Assembly (NCBI RefSeq): GCF_008710275.1
Contig: NZ_VYQE01000004.1
Location: forward strand, 372,001 to 436,000
Source: Histidinibacterium aquaticum
Lineage (GTDB): Bacteria; Pseudomonadota; Alphaproteobacteria; Rhodobacterales; Rhodobacteraceae
DNA: 64,000 nt
Reading direction: 5' to 3'
The notes below the pieces were generated by a model. That model was not told the DNA's origin and made no database searches. It worked only from the letters and a program-made list of their open reading frames with translations. This document shows positions 53,191 through 62,097 of the stretch, one piece after another. Positions within the stretch are counted from its first letter, which is position 1; each line of letters opens with the position of its first letter. Made by a program: the position numbers and the translations under genes.

Positions 53191-54892
53191 GCGCCATGCC
53201 CCTCCGGTTGCGGAAGAGGACTGCGGGGACGGCGAGGGCCAGGGCGAAGGGCAGGAAGGCGACGAGGGTCTGCGTGAGGCTCCAGACGCCAATGGCGCGC
53301 CGGTCGCCGCCCGAGGCGAGCGCGACGGCCTCGGTGGTGAGGGTCGCGACGCGCCCGCCCCCCGCGAGGAGGGTGGGCAGGTACTGGCCGACCGAGACGG
53401 CGGTGCCCACGGCGGCGGCGGTCAGGAGGGCCGGGATCAGCATGGGCAGGCGGATGCGCCAGAGCGTCCGGTCCGGCCCGGCGCCGAGGGTGGCGGCGAC
53501 CGTGAGCGTCCGGGGGTCGAAGGCGCGCCAGGGACCGGCGAGGGAGAGAAAGACGTAGGGCAGCACGAACACGATATGCGTCGCTATGACGGGACCGAGG
53601 CCGGTGTCGAGGCCAACCGACAGAAGTCCGATCTGGACGCCGGGGAGGAAGGCCGTCTGGGGGATCAGCAAAGGCAGGTACAGCAGCCAGAGCGCGCGCG
53701 AGGGGCGCAACCCGTGGCGGGTCTCGGCCTCAAGGCTGCCGACGGTCAGCACCAGCGCGGCGAGCGTGGCGATGGCGGCGATGAGCGCGGTCACGGCGAA
53801 ACTGTCGAGCGCGCCGGGGCCGTGGCGCATCCAGCTGCGCGCGGTCAGCGCCTCCGGCAGGGCCTCGGGGAAGCTCCAGCGCGCGGCGACCGACCAGAGG
53901 GCGAGGCCGAGGAGGCCCGCGATCACCGCGGCGGCGGAGGCGAGGCCGGTGAGATAGCCCGCCGCGCGCAGGGCGGGGTCGGCGGCGCCCCGGCTGCCGG
54001 TGGCGATCCAGCGGCGACCGAGCGCGGCGGTCGCGATCTCGGCCAGGCGCCAGAGGGCGATGGCCCCGGCCACCAGGGCGAACTGCCAGAGGGCGGCGGC
54101 GGCCGCGAGGTCGCGCATGGCGATGTCGGGATCCGACATCCAGCGCACGATCTGGACGGAGAGCGTGGGCGGCGTGTTCGGGCCGAGGATGACGGCCACG
54201 TCGACCGTCGACATGGAGTAGGCCAGCGTGACGTAGACCGGCAGCCGGATCTGGGCGTAGAGGCCGGGAAAGGTGGTCTTGAGAAAGCCGGTGACGCGCC
54301 CGTAGCCAAGAGCCTGCGCCACCCGCTGCCGTTCCGGCGCCCGGGTCTGCGGCAGGGCGGCGAGGCTCATCAGCAGAAGGAAGGGGACCTCCTTGGCCAC
54401 CAGCCCGGCGGTGAGGGCGAGGCCCCAGGGGTCCTGCACGATGAGCAGGTCGGGCGGGCGCTCCCATCCCGTGAGCCAGGGTGAGAGGGCGCGGGCGATC
54501 CAGCCCGAGGGCGCGATGAGGAAGGCGATGCCGAAGGCCGCGGCGGCATGGGGCAGGGCGAGGAGCGGCGAGAGCAGGCGCTCCAGCGCGGCGAAGGCGC
54601 GGGTGCCGGACCAGCCGGCGAGGATCAGCGTGGTGATGCCGAGCGCGCCGAGCGTGGCCATGAGGCCGGTGGCGAGCGAGAGTCGGGTGGCCTCGGCGAT
54701 GCCGGGCCAATCGGCGACGGCCCGGAAGGCCCCGGCGGAGAGCCTGCCCTCGTCGAGGCCGGTGGCTGGCGCCAAGGTCCACCAGAGCCCCGCGGCGACG
54801 GGGCCCAGCATCGCCGCGAGGGTCAGCAGCGGCAGGGGGCGGAGGCGCCACGGGTCCGCGCGCTCCTCCGCCCGACGGGCGACGTCGCGCAT
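53183..54892 (-). CDS. ynjC: ABC transporter permease, YnjC-like (double-length)
   Basis: A 569-residue permease with about 12 membrane helices, consisting of two fused BPD-type permease halves; EAA-like loops are at AQALGYGRVTGFLKTTFPGLYAQIRLPV (first half) and VAATLGAGPDRTLWRIRLPMLIPALL (second half). The two-in-one form is characteristic of YnjC and of ThiP/FbpB-like systems. It starts 2 nt after the ynjB stop, so it is co-transcribed and probably coupled. Confidence 0.9.
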   Translation of the reverse strand: MRDVARRAEERADPWRLRPLPLLTLAAMLGPVAAGLWWTLAPATGLDEGRLSAGAFRAVADWPGIAEATRLSLATGLMATLGALGITTLILAGWSGTRAFAALERLLSPLLALPHAAAAFGIAFLIAPSGWIARALSPWLTGWERPPDLLIVQDPWGLALTAGLVAKEVPFLLLMSLAALPQTRAPERQRVAQALGYGRVTGFLKTTFPGLYAQIRLPVYVTLAYSMSTVDVAVILGPNTPPTLSVQIVRWMSDPDIAMRDLAAAAALWQFALVAGAIALWRLAEIATAALGRRWIATGSRGAADPALRAAGYLTGLASAAAVIAGLLGLALWSVAARWSFPEALPEALTARSWMRHGPGALDSFAVTALIAAIATLAALVLTVGSLEAETRHGLRPSRALWLLYLPLLIPQTAFLPGVQIGLLSVGLDTGLGPVIATHIVFVLPYVFLSLAGPWRAFDPRTLTVAATLGAGPDRTLWRIRLPMLIPALLTAAAVGTAVSVGQYLPTLLAGGGRVATLTTEAVALASGGDRRAIGVWSLTQTLVAFLPFALALAVPAVLFRNRRGMAHG

Positions 54893-54894
54893 GC

Positions 54895-56091
54895 TCAGTT
54901 CGTCCCGTAGCGCTCCTGCCAGTCCTCGTTGAGGGCGGTGGCCCAGGAGGGGTGCGGCTCGTCGAGCACCTGTCCGAGCTCGGAGGGCGAGAGGGTGGCG
55001 ATGCCGAGCGGCAGGGTCTCGAAGGCGCGGGCCTGCTCTTCGGGGAGGGCATCGGTGTCGAGGACGGTGCCGTAGCCCAGCACCTCGGGGTCCTGCGCGC
55101 GGAGCTGCGCCTCGGGGGACATCAGGAAGTTCGCCAGCACCATGGCGCCTTCCTTGGAGCCGGAGTTGTAGGGGATGGCGAGGAAGCTGGCGTTCCCGAT
55201 GGTGCCGTCCTCCAGCACGAAGGTCCGGACACTCTCGGGCAGCTGGAAGTTCGCGATCGCGGTCGAGGCCTCGTTGGGCGAGAAGCTGATGGCGAGGTCG
55301 ATCTCGTCGTCGTTCATCAGCTGGAGCTGCCGCGGGCCGGTCTGCGGGTAGGCGCGGCCCTGGCGCCAGAGGTTCGGCGTCAGCTCCTCGAGGTAGGCCC
55401 AGAGCGGGGCGGTGACCGCCTCGTAGTCGCTCTCGGAGACGGGCTGCTGCAGGACGGCGGGGTCCTCGACGAGTCCGATCAGTGCCTGCTTGAGGAAGGT
55501 CGTGCCGAGGAAGTCGGGCGGCTGCGGGTAGGTGAAGCGCCCCGGGTTGGCAGCGGCCCAGTCGGCGATGGCCTCCATCGAGGGCTGCGGCTCCATGTCG
55601 GCGCTGTCGTACATGAAGACCACCTGCGCCATGGCCCAGGGCGCCTCGTAGCCTTCGGTGGGGACGGTAAAGTCGGTCTGAACCGTCTTGCCCTCGGTAT
55701 CGACGTATTCCCAGCTCGGCAGCTGCTCGGCCCAGGGGCCGAAGAGCAGGTCCTGCTCCTTCATCGAGGCGAAGTTCGCGCCGTTGATCCAGATGAGGTC
55801 GACCGCGCCGTCCTCGTCCTGCCCGGCTTCGCGCTCCGACAGGACGCGGGTAACGGCGTCGGCGGTGTCGGTGAGCTTCACGTGCTCGACGGTGACGCCG
55901 TAGTCCTCGGCGACGCGGTCACCGGCCCAGGAGATGAAATCGTTGGTCGTGGTCGAGCCGCCCCAGGCGTGCCAGTAGACGGTCTGACCGTCCGCGGCCT
56001 GAAGCACGGCTTCCCAGTCGGAGGGATCGGTCTGCGCCTGGCCCGCGAGCGGTGCAAGCAGCAGGGTCGAGGCAAGGAGAGCGGAACGCAT
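54895..56091 (-). CDS. ynjB: ABC solute-binding protein, YnjB-like
   Basis: A 398-residue periplasmic binding protein with signal MRSALLASTLLLAPLAGQAQ. The mature protein resembles the iron/thiamine/polyamine type-2 binding-protein group, with VYWHAWGGSTTTNDFISWAG, DLIWINGANFASMKEQDLLFGPWA and WAMAQVVFMYDS matching YnjB landmarks. Aromatic residues of the ligand cleft (Trp-His-Ala-Trp) suggest a small hydrophilic or cationic ligand; this is inference. The ATG is overlapped by the ynjF stop by one base (TGATG). Confidence 0.88.
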   Translation of the reverse strand: MRSALLASTLLLAPLAGQAQTDPSDWEAVLQAADGQTVYWHAWGGSTTTNDFISWAGDRVAEDYGVTVEHVKLTDTADAVTRVLSEREAGQDEDGAVDLIWINGANFASMKEQDLLFGPWAEQLPSWEYVDTEGKTVQTDFTVPTEGYEAPWAMAQVVFMYDSADMEPQPSMEAIADWAAANPGRFTYPQPPDFLGTTFLKQALIGLVEDPAVLQQPVSESDYEAVTAPLWAYLEELTPNLWRQGRAYPQTGPRQLQLMNDDEIDLAISFSPNEASTAIANFQLPESVRTFVLEDGTIGNASFLAIPYNSGSKEGAMVLANFLMSPEAQLRAQDPEVLGYGTVLDTDALPEEQARAFETLPLGIATLSPSELGQVLDEPHPSWATALNEDWQERYGTN

Positions 56092-56708
56092 CAGGTATCC
56101 TTTCGGTCTTGAAACACGCGGGAGGCCGCGGCCACCCGCAGGATCGCGGTGAGGAAGCAGAGACTTCCGAAAATCCAGGCAATCGGCCCGAAGGCGGTGG
56201 GGAAGAGGCAGATCAGGAGGAAGAACCCGATGGTCTCGGTCCCCTCCAGAAGCCCGTTGGAGAAGTAGAGCGACTTGAGCCCCTGGGCGTCGGTTTCCAT
56301 CCGATGTTTCTCGGCGAGGATGGCGTAGCCGAGGAAGCTCGTGCCGTTGACGTAGAAGCTGGTCAGCACGAAGGCTGCGGGAAGGGCGTTCTCCGGGTCG
56401 TGAAGCGCGAAGGCGAGCGGGACGGCGCCGTAGAAGGCGAAGTCCGCCGCGATGTCGAGGTAGCCGCCGAAATCCGTCCTGCGCGAGGCGCGGGCCACCG
56501 CCCCGTCCAGGCCGTCCGCGATGCGGGAGAGCAGGATCAGTGCGACCGCGAGGGCGAAGGCTCCGGCCCAGATCGCCACGCAGGCCAGAAGACCCAGGGC
56601 GAGGCCGGTCAGCGTCACCGTATCCGCGGTGGCCCCCATCCGCGCCAGCCGCGCCCCGGCCGCGTTGAGCGGCGGGTCGATCAGCTTGCGGGCGGCGGCG
56701 TCGAGCAT
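56091..56708 (-). CDS. ynjF: CDP-alcohol phosphatidyltransferase, YnjF-like
   Basis: A 205-residue membrane enzyme of the CDP-alcohol phosphotransferase family with about six helices. The catalytic motif is DGLDGAVARASRRTDFGGYLD followed by IAAD; there are 7 rather than 8 residues between AR and G, a spacing I recall from E. coli YnjF. LLEGTETIGFF in the C-terminal half also matches YnjF. It would transfer a phosphatidyl or CDP-linked group to an alcohol. First gene of the ynj unit, and overlapped by ynjB, so transport and headgroup transfer are linked in one transcript. Confidence 0.9.
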   Translation of the reverse strand: MLDAAARKLIDPPLNAAGARLARMGATADTVTLTGLALGLLACVAIWAGAFALAVALILLSRIADGLDGAVARASRRTDFGGYLDIAADFAFYGAVPLAFALHDPENALPAAFVLTSFYVNGTSFLGYAILAEKHRMETDAQGLKSLYFSNGLLEGTETIGFFLLICLFPTAFGPIAWIFGSLCFLTAILRVAAASRVFQDRKDT

Positions 56709-56837
56709 CGGGGGTCTCCGTGGTCGGCGAAATCTTGATGCAGCGGAGACTTAGCGTCCATGACTGAAACGGGAACGTGAGACGCCTGAAAGATTTGTGC
56801 CCGAAACGGAGGAACGGGAATGATTGCAGGAGGTCAG

Positions 56838-56912
56838 ATGCTTGAATTCGGCGCAGCAGCACCGATTTGCCGCTGGCCCCGCTCTCGGGGCCAAGGGACA
56901 CACTCATCGTGA
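56838..56912 (+). CDS. Possible 24-residue leader ORF coupled to the antiporter
   Basis: AGGAGGTCAG directly precedes an ATG; the 24-codon frame (MLEFGAAAPICRWPRSRGQG...) ends at TGA overlapping the GTG start of the antiporter by 4 nt (GTGA). The strong Shine-Dalgarno and the exact overlap support translation and coupling. No peptide family is recognised. Confidence 0.45.
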   Translation: MLEFGAAAPICRWPRSRGQGTHSS

Positions 56913-57865
56913 TCGACATCGTTTATCTCTGCCTGGGCCTCTTGGGCCTTGTCGCGGGCGGCGAACTCCTCGTGCGCGGCTCCGTGGGCATCGCCCAGCG
57001 GCTGGGCATTCCGCCCCTCGTCATCGGGCTCACCCTCGTCGGGTTCGGGACCTCCACGCCGGAGCTCGTCACCAGCCTGCAGGCGGCCTTCGCCGGGTCG
57101 CCCGGGATCGCGGTCGGCAATATCGTCGGGAGCAACATCGGGAACATCCTGCTGATCCTGGGTCTCGCCGCGCTGATGCGGCCGATCGTGGTGGCGCCAG
57201 CCGCCTTCCGGCGCGACGGGACCGTTCTGGTCGCCGCGACGCTCATCTGTCTCGGCCTCGTCGTACTCGGCGATATCGGCCGGGGGCTGGGCGGCGGTAT
57301 CTTCGTGCTTCTGCTGGCCTACCTCACCTTCACCCTCTGGCAGGAGCGCTCCGGAGGCACCGCGGCCGGCGAGGTCTATGCCTCCGAGGCGGAGGTCGTC
57401 GCGCCGCCGGCCCAGAGCATGGGGCGGCTGATCCTGACCGCGGTGGGTGGTCTCGCGATCACCATCATCGGGGCGCGCTTCCTCGTGACGGGGGCGATCT
57501 CGGTGGCGGGTGCGCTGGGCATCTCGGAGACGGTGATCGGCCTAACGGTCGTGGCCGTGGGGACCTCGATGCCGGAGCTCGTAACCTCGATCATCGCGGT
57601 CCGGAAAGGCGAGGGCGACGTGGCCTTCGGCAACATCGTGGGCAGCAACATCTTCAACATCCTCGGCATCCTCGGGCTCACTGCGCTGGCGCATCCGCTG
57701 GCGGTGCCGGTGGAGATCATCCGCTTCGACATCTGGGTCATGCTGGCCGCCACCGCCGCGCTCGTGGTCTTCGCCATGACGGGCTGGCGGATCGGGCGGC
57801 GCGAGGGCGGGATCCTGTTCCTGGCCTACGGCGCCTATGTCGCGAGCCTTCTGGCCCTGGCCTGA
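56909..57865 (+). CDS. Calcium/sodium antiporter (CaCA family)
   Basis: A 318-residue inner-membrane cation exchanger of the YrbG type with 10 helices in two inverted repeats. The alpha-repeats are GFGTSTPELVTSLQAAFAG ... GNIVGSNIGNILLILG and VAVGTSMPELVTSIIA ... GNIVGSNIFNILGILG, with ion-coordinating Glu in both TPEL/MPEL motifs. The GTG at 56909 is preferred, with AAGGGA upstream; a TTG 14 codons earlier is less likely. It ends 6 nt before a bidirectional terminator. Confidence 0.93.
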   Translation: MIDIVYLCLGLLGLVAGGELLVRGSVGIAQRLGIPPLVIGLTLVGFGTSTPELVTSLQAAFAGSPGIAVGNIVGSNIGNILLILGLAALMRPIVVAPAAFRRDGTVLVAATLICLGLVVLGDIGRGLGGGIFVLLLAYLTFTLWQERSGGTAAGEVYASEAEVVAPPAQSMGRLILTAVGGLAITIIGARFLVTGAISVAGALGISETVIGLTVVAVGTSMPELVTSIIAVRKGEGDVAFGNIVGSNIFNILGILGLTALAHPLAVPVEIIRFDIWVMLAATAALVVFAMTGWRIGRREGGILFLAYGAYVASLLALA

Positions 57866-57870
57866 CGAAA

Positions 57871-57896
57871 AAGGCCCCGGCAGGTGCCGGGGCCTT
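57871..57896. terminator. Bidirectional terminator
   Basis: AAGGCCCCGGC, loop AGGT, GCCGGGGCCTT: an 11-bp perfect stem flanked by A-run and T-run, so it can stop both the antiporter transcript and the converging transporter operon. Confidence 0.9.
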
Positions 57897-57921
57897 TCAT
57901 CGTTATCGCCTCGCCAAGCGA

Positions 57922-58911
57922 TCAGTTCATCGCCTGGTCCGTGACCTCGTGGGTCCAGGCGGCCTCGCCCGGGTCCTCGGTGATGACCGGGTCGGAGCCG
58001 CCGGCGAGGAGGGTGTCGACCGTGCGCTGGTAGGCCTCGGGGTCGAGCGTGCCGTCGGAGCCCGCGGTGAGCTTCGCGACTTCACCCATCATGCGGACCT
58101 GGTGCTGCTCGGTCTGGGCGCCGGTCTCGTCGTAGTCGAGCACGATCATCGCCGCCTCTTCCGGGTTCTCCTCGGCCCACTTCCAGCCTTCCATGGAGGC
58201 CGCGACGAAGCGGGCCATCTTGTCGACGAAGGCCGGGTCCTCGAGGTCGTCCTCGAGCACCCAGAGACCGTCCTCGAGCGTGGCGACGCCCTGGTCCTCG
58301 TAACGGAAGTTCACCAGCTCCTCCGGCGTGACGCCCGCGTCGATGACCTGCCAGTACTCGTTGTAGGTCATGGTCGAGATGCAGTCCGCCTGGCGTTGCA
58401 GGAGCGGGTCGACGTTGAAGCCCTGCTTGAGGACCTCGACCGAGCCTTCCGACGCGCCGTCGGTCTCGATCCCGAGCTGGGACATCCAGCTGAGGAAGGG
58501 ATACTCGTTGCCGAAGAACCAGACGCCGAGGGTCCGGTTGTCGAGGTCGTCGGGGCTCTCGATGCCGACGTCGCCCCAGCAGGTGAGCTGCATGCCCGAC
58601 GAGGTGAAGGGTTGGGCGATGTTCACGAGCGGCAGGCCCTTCTCGCGCGCGGCGAGGGCGGCGGGCATCCACTCGACGATGACGTCGGCCCCGCCACCGG
58701 CGATGACCTGCGTCGGCGCGATGTCCGGGCCGCCGGGGCGGATGGTGACGTCGAGGTTCGCGTCCTCGTAGAAGCCCTGTTCGAGGGCGACGTAGTAGCC
58801 CGCGAACTGGGCCTGGGTCACCCACTTGAGCTGAAGCGTGACCTCGTCCTGGGCCTGGGCCGCGCCGGCCAGTCCCAGTGTGGCGAGGGCGCCTGTGATG
58901 ATCGTCTTCAT
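57922..58911 (-). CDS. ABC solute-binding protein, NMT1/THI5-like
   Basis: A 329-residue periplasmic protein (signal MKTIITGALATLGLAGAAQA). The NMT1/SsuA-like fold is indicated by VTLQLKWVTQAQFAGYYVALEQGFYEDANLDVTIRPGG, typical of pyrimidine-precursor binding proteins. Together with the two permeases and ATPase it forms an ABC importer. Adjacent dihydropyrimidinase suggests a pyrimidine or hydantoin ligand; this is inference. It is the last gene of the operon, ending at the bidirectional terminator. Confidence 0.92.
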   Translation of the reverse strand: MKTIITGALATLGLAGAAQAQDEVTLQLKWVTQAQFAGYYVALEQGFYEDANLDVTIRPGGPDIAPTQVIAGGGADVIVEWMPAALAAREKGLPLVNIAQPFTSSGMQLTCWGDVGIESPDDLDNRTLGVWFFGNEYPFLSWMSQLGIETDGASEGSVEVLKQGFNVDPLLQRQADCISTMTYNEYWQVIDAGVTPEELVNFRYEDQGVATLEDGLWVLEDDLEDPAFVDKMARFVAASMEGWKWAEENPEEAAMIVLDYDETGAQTEQHQVRMMGEVAKLTAGSDGTLDPEAYQRTVDTLLAGGSDPVITEDPGEAAWTHEVTDQAMN

Positions 58912-58950
58912 GTCTTTACCTTTCCCTGAGTTTGTTTTCTTGCTCGAGCC

Positions 58951-59796
58951 TCAATTCCGGTGGGAGGGGTGCCAGAAGGTCACCCTCCGTTCGATCCAGG
59001 CGACGCCGCCGTAGAACAGGGTGCCTGCGAGCGCCGCGACGGCGATCTCCGCCCAGACAAGATCGATGGACAAGGAGCCGACGCCGGTATTGATCCGAAA
59101 ACCCATGCCGCGTGTCGGAGAGCCGAAATATTCGGCAACGATGGCGCCGATCAGGGCAAGGGTCGTCGCGATTTTAAGCCCGTTGAAGATGAAGGGCATG
59201 GCGGCGGGTAGGCGCAGCTTGAAGAGGCTTTGGGAATAGCTGGCGGCATAGGTGTGCATGAGGTCCCGCTGCATGGGCTCGGTCTGGCGCAGTCCGGAGA
59301 CCGTGTTCACGAGCATCGGGAAGAAGACCATCACGACGACGACCGCGGCCTTGGATTGCCAGTCGAAGCCGAACCAGCTGACGAGGATCGGCGCGATGCC
59401 GACGATGGGAAGGGCCGCGACGAAGTTGCCGATGGGCAGCAGGCCACGGGTGAGGAAATCGGAGCGGTCGATGAGGATCGCTGTGAGGAAGGCCGCTCCG
59501 GTGCCGATCAGGTAGCCGGTGAGGGCGCCCTTCAGGACCGTCTGCTGGAAGTCGACCCAGAGCGTCTCGGTCGAATTGATGAGGGTGTCCCAGACCAGGC
59601 TCGGCGGCGGCAGGATCACGGGCATGACCTGGAAGTGGCGGACGAGCCCCTCCCAGAGCACGAGCAGGGTCACGCCGAAGAGAAGCGGGACGATCACCCG
59701 GACCGGGCGCGTCGAGCGCCAGGGCGAGTTTGCGAGCGCCGCGTTGGTGGCCCAGGCGGCGGCCCAGAAGAAGAGGGCGAAGGCCAGCCAGCTCAT
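58951..59796 (-). CDS. ABC transporter permease, SsuC/ThiX-like (first)
   Basis: A 281-residue inner-membrane permease, about six helices, with the EAA loop (DLMHTYAASYSQSLFKLRLPAAMPFIFNGLK) conserved. The ATG at 59796 overlaps the neighbouring permease stop by 4 nt (ATGA), and the N-terminus MSWLAFALFFWAAAWATN has an additional helix. Part of the NMT1-type importer. Confidence 0.9.
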   Translation of the reverse strand: MSWLAFALFFWAAAWATNAALANSPWRSTRPVRVIVPLLFGVTLLVLWEGLVRHFQVMPVILPPPSLVWDTLINSTETLWVDFQQTVLKGALTGYLIGTGAAFLTAILIDRSDFLTRGLLPIGNFVAALPIVGIAPILVSWFGFDWQSKAAVVVVMVFFPMLVNTVSGLRQTEPMQRDLMHTYAASYSQSLFKLRLPAAMPFIFNGLKIATTLALIGAIVAEYFGSPTRGMGFRINTGVGSLSIDLVWAEIAVAALAGTLFYGGVAWIERRVTFWHPSHRN

Positions 59797-60794
59797 CGGC
59801 CCATCCCCATGCGCTTGAGCGTGGCGCGCTGTGCCACGTCGAGCAGCGTCACCAGCACGCCGGCCAGGATCGCCGCGGCGAAGAGCGCGGCCCAGATTGC
59901 GAGCGGCGTGCCGAACTGGTCGCCGATCAGGATGCGCGCGCCAAGGCCGCGGATCGCGCCGGTGGGCAGCTCGCCGACGATCGTCCCGACGAGGGCCGCC
60001 GCGATGCCGATCTTGAGCGAGGCGAAGAGGTAGGGGACCGACGAGGGCAAGCGCAGCTTCCAGAAGCTCTGCAGGCTGGACGCGGAATAGGTCTTGAGCA
60101 GGTCGAGCTGGGCAGTGCCGGGGCTTCGCAGGCCCTTCACCATGCCGACGAGCACGGGGAAGTAGCAGAGATAGGCGGAGATGATCGCCTTGGGCACGCC
60201 GCGCCCCTCGATGCCGACCTGCGCCGAGAGGACGATGATCATCGGCGCGAGCGCCACGATGGGGATTGTTTGCGAGATGATCGCCCAAGGCATCAGCGAG
60301 AGGTTCACCACGCGGCTGTAGACGATGGCGATGGCCCCCGCGATGCCGAGCGTCGTCCCGAGCAGGAAGCCCCAGAAGGTCGAGCGCAGGGTCACCCAGG
60401 CGTGGAAGATGAGCGAGCGGCGCGACATCGCGCGGCCTTCGAGAGCCATCTCTCCCGTGGTCGCCCAGAGCTCACCGGCGACCTGGCCGGGCGTCGGCAG
60501 GCGTGGCCGGTCCTGCGCGTAGGACTGCGGGACGAGATCCGGGTTCTGGGCCATGAGCCGCCAGACCGAGACCTCCTGCCGCGCGATGGGGGTTTCCGGC
60601 ACGACGGTGGCCCCGCTCCGCTCGGCCTGGTCGAGGGCCAGGCGGATGTTCATGGGGGCGACGGCGGCGTACCAGATACCCACGATCACGGCGAGCACGA
60701 CGAGAACGGGCAGGGTGCCGCCGACCGTGCTGCGCAGGGCGCGCCCCGCGGTGCGGAAGGGACCGGGCGTGGTCGTCGCGGGCGCGGCGGTCAT
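59793..60794 (-). CDS. ABC transporter permease, SsuC-like (second)
   Basis: A 333-residue permease with a longer N-terminal region (a helix near 35-52 and a periplasmic segment 55-115) before the six-helix core, and the EAA loop DLLKTYSASSLQSFWKLRLPSSVPYLFASLK. The ATG at 60794 follows CGGAG; an in-frame TTG at 60824 is less likely. Paralogue of the neighbouring permease, so the channel is probably a heterodimer. Confidence 0.9.
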   Translation of the reverse strand: MTAAPATTTPGPFRTAGRALRSTVGGTLPVLVVLAVIVGIWYAAVAPMNIRLALDQAERSGATVVPETPIARQEVSVWRLMAQNPDLVPQSYAQDRPRLPTPGQVAGELWATTGEMALEGRAMSRRSLIFHAWVTLRSTFWGFLLGTTLGIAGAIAIVYSRVVNLSLMPWAIISQTIPIVALAPMIIVLSAQVGIEGRGVPKAIISAYLCYFPVLVGMVKGLRSPGTAQLDLLKTYSASSLQSFWKLRLPSSVPYLFASLKIGIAAALVGTIVGELPTGAIRGLGARILIGDQFGTPLAIWAALFAAAILAGVLVTLLDVAQRATLKRMGMGR

Positions 60795-60828
60795 GCGGCG
60801 CTCCGGCGCTTGGTCCGTGGGCAAGCCC

Positions 60829-61614
60829 TCACGCGTCTTCCTCCATGCCGGCGCGGAGACCGTCGCGGACGCGGTGGGCCACTTCGATGAACTCGCGGCT
60901 GTCGCGGATGTCGAGCGGGCGCTCGGCGGGAAGCGGGCTTTCGATCACGTCGGTGATCCGGCCGGGGCGCGGGGACATGACGACGATGCGGGTCGAGAGA
61001 TAGACCGCCTCGGGGATCGAGTGGGTGACGAAGCCGACCGTCTTGCCGGTCCGTGCCCAGAGCGAGAGGAGCTCTTCGTTCAGGCGGTCCCGCACGATCT
61101 CGTCCAGCGCGCCGAAAGGCTCGTCCATCAGCAGGATGTTGGCGTCGAAGGCGAGCGCCCGGGCGATCGAGGCCCGCTGCTGCATGCCGCCCGAGAGCTG
61201 CCAGGGGAACTTGGACGCGAAGCCGCCGAGGTCCACCAGGTCGAGCGTGCGGTCGACGCGTTCCTTCTGCTCCTGCTTGGAGTAGCCCATGATTTCCAGC
61301 GGCAGGGCCACGTTCTTGCCGATGGTCCGCCAGGGATAGAGCCCGGCCGCCTGGAAGACATAGCCGTAGGCGCGGGCGCGCCGAGCCGCGTCGGGGCTCA
61401 TGCCGTTGACCGTGAGCGTGCCGCCCGTCGGCTCTTCGAGTCCGGCAATGCAGCGCAGGAAGGTGGTCTTGCCGCAGCCGGAGGGGCCGATGAAGCTCAC
61501 GAACTCTCCCTTGCCGATGGAGAGCGAGACGTCCCGCAGCGCGTGCACGGGGGCGTCGGCGGTCTGGAAGGTCAGGTCGAGGTTCTTGGCCTCGATCACG
61601 GGTGTCGCTGTCAT
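60829..61614 (-). CDS. ABC transporter ATP-binding protein of the NMT1-type importer
   Basis: A 261-residue ATPase: Walker A GPSGCGKTT, Q-loop VFQAAGLYPWRTIGKNV, signature LSGGMQQR, Walker B LLMDEPFGALDE, typical of the SsuB/TauB group. The ATG overlaps the VOC gene by 4 nt (ATGA); 34 nt separate its stop from the permease ATG. Confidence 0.93.
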   Translation of the reverse strand: MTATPVIEAKNLDLTFQTADAPVHALRDVSLSIGKGEFVSFIGPSGCGKTTFLRCIAGLEEPTGGTLTVNGMSPDAARRARAYGYVFQAAGLYPWRTIGKNVALPLEIMGYSKQEQKERVDRTLDLVDLGGFASKFPWQLSGGMQQRASIARALAFDANILLMDEPFGALDEIVRDRLNEELLSLWARTGKTVGFVTHSIPEAVYLSTRIVVMSPRPGRITDVIESPLPAERPLDIRDSREFIEVAHRVRDGLRAGMEEDA

Positions 61615-62024
61615 GCGGCCTCCCAAAGGGCGGGTTCTGCGAACTCGATGGAGTTGCCGGCCGGATCGCGGACGTAGACCGAGCGCGGGCCGTGGGGCCA
61701 GCGGAAGTCGCTCTCGACCTCGATGCCCTTGCCGGTGAGGAACGCCACCCAATCGTCGAGGTCGTTCGAGGCGAAGCAGACGTGGCCGGGTCCCTCGGCG
61801 CCATGGGGCGGGACCGGCAGGGCGCCCTCCTGCGCGGGGCGGCGGGTGGCCTCGGGATTGAAGACCAGCAGGATCGTTCCTCCGCAGCGGAAGAAGATGT
61901 GCCGTCCCTCGGCGCGGACGACGATCGGAAGCCCGAGAAGGCCGCTGTAGAACTCCTCCGCCGCCGCGAGGTCGTCGGTGTAGAGCGCCGCTTCGAGCAG
62001 GCCGGAAAGGGGCGGGGCGCTCAT
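61611..62024 (-). CDS. VOC family protein in the importer operon
   Basis: A 137-residue VOC protein: LLEAALYTDDLAAAEEFYSGLLGLPIV, FFRCGGTILLVFNPEA, GPGHVCFASNDLDDWVAFLTGKGIEVE and SVYVRDPAGNSIEFAEP show the two beta-alpha-beta-beta-beta modules with metal-binding His (GHVCF) and Glu (NSIEF). Function is unknown. It sits between hydA and the ATPase gene, so may process the imported compound. Confidence 0.87.
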   Translation of the reverse strand: MSAPPLSGLLEAALYTDDLAAAEEFYSGLLGLPIVVRAEGRHIFFRCGGTILLVFNPEATRRPAQEGALPVPPHGAEGPGHVCFASNDLDDWVAFLTGKGIEVESDFRWPHGPRSVYVRDPAGNSIEFAEPALWEAA

Positions 62025-62097
62025 CGGGAAAGCCTCCCGGGGCGACGGCCGGCCAGGGGCCGTGCCGTCTGTTGCCTGTGCGACGAGTCCTCGCGCA

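Noticed and set aside
53183-56091. Possibility that the ABC unit is a thiamine transporter (tbpA-thiPQ)
   Set aside because: Permease and ATPase are similar in type, but the binding protein and the YnjF partner match the ynj operon; no thiamine riboswitch is visible upstream of 56708.
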